Positions 11,140-21,068 of a DNA stretch of 64,000 nucleotides are shown piece by piece. The first letter of the stretch is position 1. Each line of letters opens with the position of its first letter. Made by a program: the position numbers and the translations under genes. Under the pieces are notes generated by a model, which was not told the DNA's origin, searched no databases, and saw nothing but the letters and a program-made list of their open reading frames with translations. This DNA is from an uncultured OM182 clade bacterium (lineage in GTDB: Bacteria > Pseudomonadota > Gammaproteobacteria > Pseudomonadales > Azotimanducaceae): contig CAJJAA010000027.1 of the NCBI GenBank assembly GCA_905182025.1, forward strand, positions 50,302-114,301, given 5' to 3'.

Positions 11140-11204
11140 GCGCACGAGTTAAGCGCATTAACTAGGCTCACGAAATAAGCTCACGAACGAGACGCGCGAA
11201 CTAG
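11140..11204. repeat. Degenerate ~13-nt tandem repeat upstream of the nitrile hydratase operon
   Basis: GCGCACGAGTTAA / GCGCATTAACTAG / GCTCACGAAATAA / GCTCACGAACGAGA / CGCGCGAACTAG. Confidence 0.6.
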
Positions 11205-11231
11205 GGACACTATCAATCCAAGGACGTTTTA

Positions 11232-11939
11232 ATGGACGGTATTCATGATCTAGGTGGTAAACACGGTTACGGCAAGGTTGATCGGCAGGCCGGTGCGCCG
11301 ACATTTGCAGCGATTTGGGAAGCTAAAGTATTTGCCATAATGATGGCGACCGGTGCTGCAGGTGCGTGGAAAAACTCTGATCAATTTCGTCATTTTGTAG
11401 AAAAAATCGAACCTGCAGCTTATCTGTCCCATGGCTATTATGGTCGATGGCTGGGTGGCGCCGAAACCGCATTGGTTGAAGCGGGTTTGATCGAGTCCGA
11501 ACAGCTTAGCGCTCGCGTTGAACAATTGGGCGGAAGTGGCGGCGATCTTATTGCAGCTAGACCCCAACTGCGCGGCCAGTCAATCAATCGCGAAACGCCC
11601 AGCGTCAGCCGTGCCAGAACTGCACAACGTGATGTCGATGCGGGACTATTTTCTGTTGGCGATGCGGTACTCACCAGCAGTGAAGTAAAACCGGGTCATA
11701 CTCGATTGCCGGCTTATGCGCGGAATAAGGTTGGTGAGATTGTCACCATTCATGGTGGCTGGGTTTATCCTGACAGCAATGCGCATGGGCTCGGAGAGCA
11801 ACCGAAACAGCTTTATACCGTGAAGTTTGCATCCTCTGAATTGTGGGGTGAAACATCTCAATACGCAGAGGCCAACGTGTCTGTTTATCTAGACTTATTT
11901 GAGCCTTATCTCCAATCCGACTCCGTTAATGAGTGTTAG
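11232..11939 (+). CDS. nthB: Nitrile hydratase beta subunit
   Basis: MDGIHDLGGKHGYGKVDR N-terminus; C-terminal LYTVKFASSELWGE SH3-like domain. Confidence 0.93.
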   Translation: MDGIHDLGGKHGYGKVDRQAGAPTFAAIWEAKVFAIMMATGAAGAWKNSDQFRHFVEKIEPAAYLSHGYYGRWLGGAETALVEAGLIESEQLSARVEQLGGSGGDLIAARPQLRGQSINRETPSVSRARTAQRDVDAGLFSVGDAVLTSSEVKPGHTRLPAYARNKVGEIVTIHGGWVYPDSNAHGLGEQPKQLYTVKFASSELWGETSQYAEANVSVYLDLFEPYLQSDSVNEC

Positions 11940-11954
11940 CTTCAGAGGCCGAAT

Positions 11955-12596
11955 ATGAATGATGACCAGAAGCATCATGACCATGATCATGATCACGAAG
12001 AAAAATCGCCGCAGGCAATCCGAACCGAAGCGTTAGAGTCTTTGTTGATAGAAAAAGGGCTTCTCTCCGAGCATGCGGTTGACGATGTGATTGCCAATTA
12101 TGCGCAAAGAGTCGGGCCGATGAATGGTGCATTGCTTGTTGCGCGGGCTTGGACAGATGCTGAATTCAAGCAACGACTACTATCAAATGCGACGCAAGCA
12201 ATCGCCGAGTATGATTTTCAAGGCGGCCAGGTTGATCATTTGGTCGTCGTGGAAAATACGCCAGAGCGTCACAACGCGGTCGTCTGTACGCTCTGCTCCT
12301 GTTATCCCTGGGCTGTGCTAGGTTTGCCGCCGAAGTGGTACAAGGATCCCGCATATCGATCCAGAATCGTTCGAGAGCCGCGGGCTTTGTTAGCTGAAAT
12401 GGGGCTGCCGTTGGATAAAAAAATTGAGATTCGAGTTTGGGACTCTAGTGCGGAAGTTCGATATATGGTCTTGCCGATGAGACCAGCGCATACCGAGGGT
12501 ATGACACAAGACGAGCTTGCAGCTTTGGTTAGTCGTGATTCAATGATCGGTGTTGAAGTACTTGAGGCATCTTCTCGAGCAGGTCAGCCATCGTGA
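11955..12596 (+). CDS. nthA: Nitrile hydratase alpha subunit, cobalt type
   Basis: Metal-binding motif VVCTLCSCYPWAVLGLPPKWYKDPAYRSRIVREPR; CTLCSC is the Co-type form. Confidence 0.95.
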   Translation: MNDDQKHHDHDHDHEEKSPQAIRTEALESLLIEKGLLSEHAVDDVIANYAQRVGPMNGALLVARAWTDAEFKQRLLSNATQAIAEYDFQGGQVDHLVVVENTPERHNAVVCTLCSCYPWAVLGLPPKWYKDPAYRSRIVREPRALLAEMGLPLDKKIEIRVWDSSAEVRYMVLPMRPAHTEGMTQDELAALVSRDSMIGVEVLEASSRAGQPS

Positions 12597-12934
12597 CGGA
12601 CGAATTAGAGTCCATGTTGTTGGACGGGCGGGTTGAGCCGCCGAAAGCCAACGGCGAAGTCATCTTTGATGAGCCTTGGCAAAATCGAACCTTCGGCATG
12701 GCCAGGTCATTATGTGAAGCTGGGTACTATACGTGGGATGAGTTCCGGGCTTGCCTCATCCAACAAATAGAGTCTTGGCAAGCTGATCACTCGGAGCAAG
12801 AGCCTTACCAATACTTCGATCACTTTTTGGCAGCCTTAACAGATTTGATGGCGTTAAAGGGTTTGTGTGAAACCCGTGAACTTGACCAGCGCAGTCGAGC
12901 GTTTGCAGATCGACCGCACGGACACGATCACTGA
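12593..12934 (+). CDS. Nitrile hydratase accessory/activator protein
   Basis: Overlaps nthA stop; FDEPWQNRTFGMARSLCEAGYYTWDEFR resembles the beta-subunit N-domain; C-terminal HGHDH. Confidence 0.85.
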   Translation: MTDELESMLLDGRVEPPKANGEVIFDEPWQNRTFGMARSLCEAGYYTWDEFRACLIQQIESWQADHSEQEPYQYFDHFLAALTDLMALKGLCETRELDQRSRAFADRPHGHDH

Positions 12935-12975
12935 AACAATCAAGTAGCAGCGATACTGTCGCGTTGATGAGACTC

Positions 12976-13269
12976 TTACGCCTCTATGCCTTTTAAGATG
13001 GTAATGTTTGCCGCGCTGGCGTTATGCCGGTGTTTGGCTAAGGCTTGATATTCATCCGATGTGAACCAATCCAAAGCGGTTTCTTTTGACGGGAACTCAA
13101 TCAGCACGGTGCGTGTATAGGGCCAGCTACCTTCGAGCAGCTGAGGCTCTTCATCAACTGATAATAACTTGCCCTGGTACTTGATAAATATATCCATAAA
13201 GCCGCTTTCATATTTACCGTATTCTTCTCTATCCGCAATCTCTATCTGGGCGATGATGTAGTGACTCAT
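12976..13269 (-). CDS. DUF1330-family protein
   Basis: MSHYIIAQIEIADREEYGKYESGFMDIFIKYQGKLLSVDEEPQLLEG...RTVLIEFPSKETALDWFTSDEYQALAKHR. Confidence 0.85.
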   Translation of the reverse strand: MSHYIIAQIEIADREEYGKYESGFMDIFIKYQGKLLSVDEEPQLLEGSWPYTRTVLIEFPSKETALDWFTSDEYQALAKHRHNASAANITILKGIEA

Positions 13270-13402
13270 TGTATTAACTCCGTTTTCTTGCGGTTGTCGC
13301 TCAACCTATTTTTTTGTGTCGCTGTCGATTTTTTTGATCGAAGCGCCTGTCGCAGCGTGCGATAAATCAATCGTCTCGTATTGTTCTACTCCGGTTTTAC
13401 TT

Positions 13403-14455
13403 TTACGGAGTCATGACAACTTTAAGTACGTCTTGTTCGTGATTGTCAAAAATTTCATAACCTCTAACGCCTTCGCTAAGGCTCATTCTGTGAGTAATGA
13501 TTTCGGTGGGGTCGATGCGTCCCTGTTCAATCATCGGCAGCAGTTTAGGTATGTAATATTGTGGGTTAACGATACCTGACCGTAACGTAATATTTTTACC
13601 GGTCAACGTTGCCATAAAATCTATAGGGACTTCTTTGCCCATGAGTACGCCTATTACCGCTACGCGCCCGCCGTGTCTTACGACATCGATGGCTTGTTGT
13701 ACTGTTGCTGGATTACCGACTGCTTCAATTGAGCAATCAGCGCCTCGCCCGCCTGTCAGTTCACGGGCAACAGTTTGCAAATCCTCTTTGCTTGGATTCA
13801 GTGGTCGGCAGCCGCGCAATCGCGCTTTTTCCAATCTTCCATCATCAAGGTCAACCGCGATGACTGTTGCGGCGCCGCGCATTAATGCAGATAGCTGAGC
13901 GAATACACCGACAGGACCACAGCCTATGACGACAACGGTGTCACCGGGTGATACCTCTGCCATATCGGCGCCCATATAGCCTGTCGGTAGAATATCGGTA
14001 AGAAATAACGCCTGCTCGTCGGTGACATTTTCTGGGATTTTGAAAATATTGGTGTCCGCGAAGGGTACGCGTACGGCCTCCGCTTGGCCGCCTGGGTTCA
14101 ATTTGGAGCCAAACACGTTTGTTACAGGCCCGGTTGCAGTGTTGATTTCACAACCTGTGTAGAGATGATTGTCACAAAGCACACAACTACCACAACCAAT
14201 AGTGCATGAGACCAGAACGCGTTCGCCTTTCTTAAACCGTTTCACATCGTTGCCAACATCTTCTATGGTGCCGAGGAATTCGTGCCCTAAGGTGAACTCT
14301 TCGTTTCGGCTCGGGCCGTGATAGAGGTGTAAATCTGAGCCACAGATCGCTGTTTTCTCTATTTTGACAACCGCATCACTCGGACTTTGGATAGTGGGGT
14401 CGGGCACATCGGTATAGCTCAGGTTCTTGTGACCCTGATAGACAATGGCTTTCAT
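13403..14455 (-). CDS. Zinc-dependent alcohol dehydrogenase
   Basis: CGSDLHLYHG, GHEFLGTIEDVG, VVIGCGPVGVFAQLSALMRGA; start taken at MKAIVYQG. Confidence 0.88.
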   Translation of the reverse strand: MKAIVYQGHKNLSYTDVPDPTIQSPSDAVVKIEKTAICGSDLHLYHGPSRNEEFTLGHEFLGTIEDVGNDVKRFKKGERVLVSCTIGCGSCVLCDNHLYTGCEINTATGPVTNVFGSKLNPGGQAEAVRVPFADTNIFKIPENVTDEQALFLTDILPTGYMGADMAEVSPGDTVVVIGCGPVGVFAQLSALMRGAATVIAVDLDDGRLEKARLRGCRPLNPSKEDLQTVARELTGGRGADCSIEAVGNPATVQQAIDVVRHGGRVAVIGVLMGKEVPIDFMATLTGKNITLRSGIVNPQYYIPKLLPMIEQGRIDPTEIITHRMSLSEGVRGYEIFDNHEQDVLKVVMTP

Positions 14456-14572
14456 AGTCTCTCCTGTTAATTGCTTCACTGTTAATTATCATCGAGTTGA
14501 AGTCAATGGGCTATTCAAAACGCCGTTTAGTACACGCTCAATTGCCTTTAGATACAGTATGATGAGCCGATA

Positions 14573-15925
14573 TTGATCGAGTATGATTCAGTTGCTAGCA
14601 ATAACAATGAGGCAAGCTTCATGTCTGAAAATGAGAATTTAACGAACCGGCAGTTACAAGAAAAATATGCGATCGACGTTGATGTCGATCCATACTCTAT
14701 TCCACTGGACGCGTTAGACCCGTCACACCCGTCCTTGTTTGAATTCAATAAATTCGCCCCCTATTTTGATCGCCTAAGAGCTGAAGACCCGCTGCATTAC
14801 ACCCAAGATAGTATGTATGGCCCCTATTGGTCGGCAACAACATATAAAGACATCATGTATATCGACTCGCATCATGAGTTGTTTTCTTCTGACATTGATC
14901 AGGGTGGCATTCGTATGGGAGGCAGACCGACCGAATCTCCTTCGGCGGACTCGCCCTTTTATCTGCCGATGTTCATTATGCAGGACCCGCCGGTGCACGA
15001 CGATCAGCGCAAAGTTGTTGCGCCGTCTTTTACACCGAAACGCATCGCCGAACTGCGTCATCTTATCGTCGAACGTGCAGGTAAAATTTTAGACAATTTG
15101 CCGAGAAATGAAGAGTTCAATTGGGTAAAAGAAGTTTCCGTCGAGTTAACGGGACAAATGTTAGCAACGATATTTGATGTGCCGCAGGAGGATAGAAGTA
15201 AATTAATCTATTGGTCTGACACGGTAGAAAATTTAAGTAATCCTGATTTTTTTGAAACTGCCGATGAAGGCTTTGCTGAACTTTGGAAATGTTTCGAGTA
15301 TTTTGATGCTGTTTGGAAAGAGCGAGCGGCGCGGGCCGAGCCTGGCGACGATTTGATCTCTTCATTGGTGCATGGCGCCGCGACCAAAAACATGACCCCG
15401 AATGAATTTCTCGGCAATATGCTGCTGCTCATTGTTGGTGGCAATGATACGACAAGAAATTCAATAAGCGGTGGTGTGCTGGCGTTGAATCAACATCCTG
15501 ACCAGTATGCCAAGCTAATGGCGTCGCCGGCGCTTATCCCGAAGATGGTGCCAGAGATTATTCGTTGGCAGTCGCCTGTTGCACACATGTGTCGTACCGC
15601 AACGCAGGATGTAGAGATGCGTGGCAAGACAATTAAAAAGGGTGATAAGGTGGTGATGTGGTACATCTCTGGCAACAGAGACGCGACAGTTATTGATCGA
15701 GCAGATGAGTTTATTATTGATCGGCAGCACCCCCGCAGACATCTGTCATTTGGTTACGGCATTCACCGATGCGTGGGTAACCGATTGGGTGAAATGCAGC
15801 TTAATGTGCTCTGGGAGGAGATCGTGAAACGATTCCCCAAAATTGAAGTGGTTGGTGATCCCGTCTATTTAAAATCCCACTTTATCCATGGGATCCGCGA
15901 ACTGCCGGTTAAAATTCCCGGCTAG
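14573..15925 (+). CDS. Cytochrome P450, CYP153-like (possible start 14621)
   Basis: GGNDTTRNSISGGVLALNQHPDQYAKL I-helix; HLSFGYGIHRCVGNRLGEMQ heme-binding loop; EIIRWQSPVAHMCRTA. Confidence 0.88.
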   Translation: MIEYDSVASNNNEASFMSENENLTNRQLQEKYAIDVDVDPYSIPLDALDPSHPSLFEFNKFAPYFDRLRAEDPLHYTQDSMYGPYWSATTYKDIMYIDSHHELFSSDIDQGGIRMGGRPTESPSADSPFYLPMFIMQDPPVHDDQRKVVAPSFTPKRIAELRHLIVERAGKILDNLPRNEEFNWVKEVSVELTGQMLATIFDVPQEDRSKLIYWSDTVENLSNPDFFETADEGFAELWKCFEYFDAVWKERAARAEPGDDLISSLVHGAATKNMTPNEFLGNMLLLIVGGNDTTRNSISGGVLALNQHPDQYAKLMASPALIPKMVPEIIRWQSPVAHMCRTATQDVEMRGKTIKKGDKVVMWYISGNRDATVIDRADEFIIDRQHPRRHLSFGYGIHRCVGNRLGEMQLNVLWEEIVKRFPKIEVVGDPVYLKSHFIHGIRELPVKIPG

Positions 15926-17760
15926 ATCATATCGTCGTAAGGGTTTTCAACTTCGAGGCTAATTTTTTGACTGTGACCAGGGATTGAAATGCTGGTCTCA
16001 GTTAACTCGAGCTCTTCACCTTCAATGACCCCTAGGCCGAATTTATAAATGAGTTCGTTTTTGCCGGCAATCGTATCAACATCATATTGATGTGTACTTT
16101 CTGCGACCTTCTCATTGAGTTTTTGATGCTTTGTCATCGCGCTCTTGCCGTGTTTCTTTTCAAGCATTTGCGCGGTGACTGTCGGTGATAGAATTGACGC
16201 TGTTGCGTTATTTCCACCGAAGCCCTTTGAATTGATAAACACAGCATCCATTTTTGTTGGATCTATTTCTTTGTGTTGAAGCAAAAATTCCAGATTGCTG
16301 GCATGTACATCCTCTGCAATATGATCGACGGTTTTGATGCCGGGAATAATACCGTGCGCCCAGACACCAAGTGAAGTTGCAATCTGGTCACCGGCGGCGG
16401 TCGCCAGTGAGTGGCCAATATAGGCTTTAATCGCAGCGACGGGCCAATGGTCGATCTTAAATGTTTTGGCCAGTTCATTGATAATATGGGACTCTGTGAC
16501 TCGATTTTGCGGTGTACTTGTTCCATGAGCCTGAACGTAGGTGCGATTTCGTAGGGCCTCTTCTCCAAGTAACGATCGAACCATGCCCATGGATTTGCCC
16601 ATCGTCACATAGTTGCCGATTCCGGGTCCTGGAATGGACTTTTTGAATCCATCCGCATTGATAAACACATCGCCGACGGAGCCATAAATGTTCGCGCCTA
16701 ACTCTAATGCTAATTCATCATCAAACAGGATAACGAACTGCGAGGCTTCAGATAGTGTGAAACCACAGTTTTCAGAAAACGGCCGGCATGCGCGGGTGTT
16801 ATCCGTAGGGCCGACATGACCATCAAGTTTGTTTAAGGCGTCATCTTCGGCCAGAGCACCCATGGTGCGATAGCCTTCGATGACCTCAGGTGTGATTGGT
16901 GCTTCACTGGCGCCAACCATAACGGCGCGGAAGCGACCTGATCGTATGTCCTGAATACCTTGTCTTAGATTATAAAGGAACGTTGCGCAGGCGCCGACGT
17001 TTGCGCCCGTTGCACCAACGCTACCAAGCACATACGCATTGACAAAGTCGGCGGTCATCTCGGCTAAGCTGAGTGGACAGTTTTTCGAACTGACCCGTTT
17101 GCCGAGTAACGACGCCTGTAGCATGCCGCCTGCACCGTTGGTGTCTAGTTGGCCCATTGCACTGCTAGCGTAGACAGAGATTTGATCGCCGGGGACCTTC
17201 TGGCGAACAGTATCCCAGTCAATACCTAACGAATTTATTGCGTCTGAGGCGGCATAAACGGTGAGTTGAAGCCCCCTTGGATGATTTCTTGACTGGTACA
17301 AGGACCCAGGGTCAAAGCCGGTGGGTAATTGTCCCGCTGAATTGACTCTTGAAGCACGGTAGTCTGGGAATAATACATCCAGCGGCAAGCTTGATGTGAC
17401 GATCACACTAGAATCGTCCAGGTTGGTCACATGCCAGTCGGCGGGAATCTGTCCGGGCAGTTGACTCTTCTTGAGTTTGAATGAAAAACCATCGTTGTTT
17501 GATAACTGCGCTGTTTTATTTGTACGAATTGCGCTCGGGTCAAATAGATTTTTCTCAATCTGTCGAATGAGTGTCTGGGATAAAATCGCACCCTTGTCGA
17601 CGGTTGTCATATTCATCAGCGCCGCAAGAGACTGATAAGTGCTGTCAGCCTTATTGCTGTCCAGTTGGTCAATCACCATCCGCTTATAGGCGTGATGAGC
17701 GGAGCTGCGTCCGGCAGGGTTAATGCCGCCGAAACCGACAATGACGGGAAGGCGTGACAA
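15922..17760 (-). CDS. Long beta-ketoacyl synthase, FabY-like
   Basis: ~612 aa KAS with ATGANVGACATFLYNLRQ active-site Cys, VQAHGTSTPQNRVTES and KAYIGHSLATAAGDQ His motifs. Confidence 0.82.
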   Translation of the reverse strand: MSRLPVIVGFGGINPAGRSSAHHAYKRMVIDQLDSNKADSTYQSLAALMNMTTVDKGAILSQTLIRQIEKNLFDPSAIRTNKTAQLSNNDGFSFKLKKSQLPGQIPADWHVTNLDDSSVIVTSSLPLDVLFPDYRASRVNSAGQLPTGFDPGSLYQSRNHPRGLQLTVYAASDAINSLGIDWDTVRQKVPGDQISVYASSAMGQLDTNGAGGMLQASLLGKRVSSKNCPLSLAEMTADFVNAYVLGSVGATGANVGACATFLYNLRQGIQDIRSGRFRAVMVGASEAPITPEVIEGYRTMGALAEDDALNKLDGHVGPTDNTRACRPFSENCGFTLSEASQFVILFDDELALELGANIYGSVGDVFINADGFKKSIPGPGIGNYVTMGKSMGMVRSLLGEEALRNRTYVQAHGTSTPQNRVTESHIINELAKTFKIDHWPVAAIKAYIGHSLATAAGDQIATSLGVWAHGIIPGIKTVDHIAEDVHASNLEFLLQHKEIDPTKMDAVFINSKGFGGNNATASILSPTVTAQMLEKKHGKSAMTKHQKLNEKVAESTHQYDVDTIAGKNELIYKFGLGVIEGEELELTETSISIPGHSQKISLEVENPYDDMI

Positions 17761-17832
17761 GTATTAGACTCCTAGAGAAAGGTTATTGCGGTAATGCCCG
17801 TATTGTACGGGCTCGACGGTGACAAGTCACCG

Positions 17833-19008
17833 TTACACGAGTTCAATAGCGATGGCGGTAGCTTCACCGCCACCAATACAAAGTGCTGCGACACCTTTTT
17901 TTAAGTTCAGTCGTTTTAGTGCATACATCAATGTAACGATGATTCTAGAACCTGTCGAGCCGACGGGGTGACCTTGCGCGCAAGCGCCTCCAGAAATGTT
18001 CACCTTCTCTGGGTCCAGGCCAAGATCTTTGATCGCAGCCATCGTAACCATAGCGAAGGCTTCATTGATTTCAAACAGATCCACTTCGTCCGCACTCCAA
18101 CCTACTTTGTCTAACAGTTTTTCAATCGCGCCGATCGGTGCAATCGTGAACTCTGATGGATGGCGTGAGTTAGTCGTATGACCGAGTATTTTTGCCATGG
18201 GTGTCATGCCGTTTTTCGCAATGGCCTCTTCGCTGGCGATAACCAAAGCTGAAGCGCCATCTGAGATTGAGCTGGAGTTTGCAGCGGTAACGGTGCCGTC
18301 TGCTTTGAACGCGGGTTTAAGGCTTGGGATTTTATCGATTTTTGCTGCGCCGGGTTGCTCGTCATCTTCGACAACGGTCTCTCCAGCGCGTGATTTGATT
18401 GTTACTGAGACACTTTCTGCCTTCAGGTGACCGGCGTCGATGGCTTTTTGTGCGCGCTTTAACGAGCGGATCGCAAAGCCATCCATGTCTTCTCGCGTCA
18501 TTTGATATTGATCGGCCATGTCTTGCGCGAATGAGCCCATAAGTCTGCCTGTTTTGGCGTCTTCTAGGCCATCTAGGAACATAGAGTCTTTAACCTCGGT
18601 ATGTCCCATACGATATCCGGTTCTTGCTTTTGGCATTAGGTAGGGTGCATTGCTCATGCTTTCCATGCCACCGGCAACCATGATTTCATTGCTACCGGCT
18701 TTTATTAGGTCGTGCGCCATCATTGCGGCTTTCATGCCAGAGCCACAAAGTTTGTTGATTGTCGTTGCGCCGGATTCAACCGGTATGCCAGCTTCAATTG
18801 CAGCTTGCCGGGCAGGCCCTTGGCCCAAGCCTGCAGGCAGCACGCAACCCATGATAATTTCGTCAATTTTGTCCGCCGCAATGCCCGCTCTGGCGATGGC
18901 TTCACTTATCGCAATGGCACCGAGTTCGGGTGCAGTTTTTGTTTGTAATGCGCCCTGAAAACCGCCCATTGGCGTTCTCGCGCCGTCGGCGATATAAATG
19001 TTAGTCAT
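17833..19008 (-). CDS. Acetyl-CoA C-acetyltransferase (thiolase)
   Basis: INKLCGSGMKAAMMAHDLIKAG, GGMESMSNAPYL, NISGGACAQGHPVGSTGSRI. Confidence 0.93.
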   Translation of the reverse strand: MTNIYIADGARTPMGGFQGALQTKTAPELGAIAISEAIARAGIAADKIDEIIMGCVLPAGLGQGPARQAAIEAGIPVESGATTINKLCGSGMKAAMMAHDLIKAGSNEIMVAGGMESMSNAPYLMPKARTGYRMGHTEVKDSMFLDGLEDAKTGRLMGSFAQDMADQYQMTREDMDGFAIRSLKRAQKAIDAGHLKAESVSVTIKSRAGETVVEDDEQPGAAKIDKIPSLKPAFKADGTVTAANSSSISDGASALVIASEEAIAKNGMTPMAKILGHTTNSRHPSEFTIAPIGAIEKLLDKVGWSADEVDLFEINEAFAMVTMAAIKDLGLDPEKVNISGGACAQGHPVGSTGSRIIVTLMYALKRLNLKKGVAALCIGGGEATAIAIELV

Positions 19009-19033
19009 AGTAGTTCCTGCATCTGGTGTTGGG

Positions 19034-20185
19034 TTAGGCGAACTGTTGCGTCAGCATGCGCCATTCTCGACGTCGAATATTCAATTCCGATTCGAGGTGT
19101 TTTAGTTTTTCAGAAAGTTCAGTTTCGTCGAACTTTCGACGTAGTGATTGTTTCTTAACTTCGAGCCATTGTTGCCGGCAATCTGCCCATTCATTAATAA
19201 GTTCAACGAGCTGGTGATACTCCGAGTCAAGTAATGACAGCCATTTGTCTGTGTTGATTGAATTGAAACGAGATACCTTGTCTGTTGCATGTTTGAGTTG
19301 CATTAGAGCGAGGCTTTTTTCGATCTTCTCGGGTAGCACGACCTTCAAGTCCCAGGTCAGTTTGAACCATGCAAGTCCTGCAATTAGCCATTTCGTCGGG
19401 TCGAAATGATACCACCGAATACCGTTGCGATAGTCCCACTGAAAGGTGTGATGGTAGTTGTGGTAACCCTCGCCGTAGGTCAGCAGAGCTAAAACTGTGT
19501 TGTCTCTGGAGCTGGTTTTGTCTGAGTAAGTCTGCTTGCCCCAGAAGTGAGCCAGCGAGTTGATAAAAAAGGTCGTGTGATGGGAGATGACAAGTCTGGA
19601 GAATCCCACGAGCAGTAAGCCTGCCAGGAGATCGCCTGCCAAGGCGCCGATTCCAAGCGTCACAATCACGTTCATAGTGAAAGCCAGCAGCCAGTAATAA
19701 TCATGTTGCCATACAACAACCCAATCTTTCTCGAGATCCCTGACATTTTCAAAATCAGTATGAGATGCAGGGTAATCCCTTAGCATCCATCCAAGGTGTG
19801 CGAACCATAGGCCCCTGCCAGCAGAATAGGGGTCTTTGTCGTTATCGTCGGTATGTTGGTGATGGGTTCGGTGGTTGGAAGTCCAAACTTTAATCGAGTT
19901 TTGCAGTGCGAGTGCGCCGCCCAACGCAAACATAATTCTGACAATCGTGTGAGCACGGTAAGACTTATGCGACCAAAGTCTGTGGTATCCGGCGGTGATG
20001 GAGAGGCCATTCCAAAACAGGAACACAAAGAAAGCTACCCAAAGGGGTAATCCAAAGCCCCCTGTCACGATGCCGTACCAGGGTGTGGCGATGAGGCCGA
20101 CGAGGCTTGTGCCGATGAAAACCGCCGACACATCGTATCGTCTGCGTGCTGAACGGGCGTCATGTTTTGAATCATTTGTATGCAT
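19034..20185 (-). CDS. Acyl-CoA/fatty acid delta-9-type desaturase
   Basis: HRLWSHKSY, HRTHHQHTD, YGEGYHNYHHTFQWDYRNG histidine boxes. Confidence 0.92.
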   Translation of the reverse strand: MHTNDSKHDARSARRRYDVSAVFIGTSLVGLIATPWYGIVTGGFGLPLWVAFFVFLFWNGLSITAGYHRLWSHKSYRAHTIVRIMFALGGALALQNSIKVWTSNHRTHHQHTDDNDKDPYSAGRGLWFAHLGWMLRDYPASHTDFENVRDLEKDWVVVWQHDYYWLLAFTMNVIVTLGIGALAGDLLAGLLLVGFSRLVISHHTTFFINSLAHFWGKQTYSDKTSSRDNTVLALLTYGEGYHNYHHTFQWDYRNGIRWYHFDPTKWLIAGLAWFKLTWDLKVVLPEKIEKSLALMQLKHATDKVSRFNSINTDKWLSLLDSEYHQLVELINEWADCRQQWLEVKKQSLRRKFDETELSEKLKHLESELNIRRREWRMLTQQFA

Positions 20186-20381
20186 TGCCGAATCCTATTT
20201 TAGCCTCGGCAGGAAATCAATGGAGCGCGCTTATTTGCTGCGTTTTTTTGGCATCATTTTCAGTAAATCCTTGTGCTAAGCTGATGGACCGAAATTTTCA
20301 GTGGGATTTTTAGTGATATTGCTAATAAATACATACTGAATGATTTTAATCGCACAATCGACACAGCATTAGGAGATAGTT

Positions 20382-20864
20382 ATGACAACAAAAGCAGAAA
20401 CGGCATTAGAGCTGTTTAATTCCGTCATGGGCGAAGAAGAAGGTGTAGGCGAGTGGTTTGAAGTGGACCAGGACAGAATTAATCTGTTTGCTGACGCAAC
20501 ACTTGATCATCAGTTTATCCACATTGATCCGAAGAAATCCGCGGAGTTGTCCCCCTACAAGGTGACGATTGCGCATGGCTTTTTGACCTTGTCACTAATT
20601 GTTCATCTTGGTGCCACCATTGCTCCGAAAAAACCCGAGGCGCTTGAAGGCGTTTACATGGGGGTTAATTATGGCCTTGATAAAGTACGTTTCCCCGGTC
20701 CTGTGCCGGTCAACTCAAAAATTAGAGCGCGGCATCGTTTGATTGGTGCTGAGCTCAAAAATCCGAATACTTTGCAGTTAAAGCGTGAAGTGACTGTCGA
20801 GCTTGAAGGCGCTGATAAACCCGTATGTGTTGCTGAATCCTTGATGCGGTTGATGTACGGTTAA
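20382..20864 (+). CDS. MaoC-family hydratase
   Basis: INLFADATLDHQFIHID, IAHGFLTLSL, NYGLDKVRFPGPV. Confidence 0.9.
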   Translation: MTTKAETALELFNSVMGEEEGVGEWFEVDQDRINLFADATLDHQFIHIDPKKSAELSPYKVTIAHGFLTLSLIVHLGATIAPKKPEALEGVYMGVNYGLDKVRFPGPVPVNSKIRARHRLIGAELKNPNTLQLKREVTVELEGADKPVCVAESLMRLMYG

Positions 20865-21068
20865 TCGTCAACGAGAGCCAACCTGCGATGCGGCAGATTG
20901 GCTCTTGGATACTATCTTTTGGCACGCAAGCAAGGTCGCCCATACAATCAATAAATTTCATTCAGAATTGATGGGTCTGTTAGGTCTTTTTCAGCCTCAA
21001 GGCTGGTAGAATGGTGGGTAACAGAGATATATGTCTACCAACAGGCATTAAATGGAGTCCAGTAAACC

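Noticed and set aside
11232-12934. Complete nitrile degradation operon with adjacent amidase
   Set aside because: The amidase at 60575..61996 is about 48 kb away and next to a CoA-transferase; functional linkage cannot be inferred from position.
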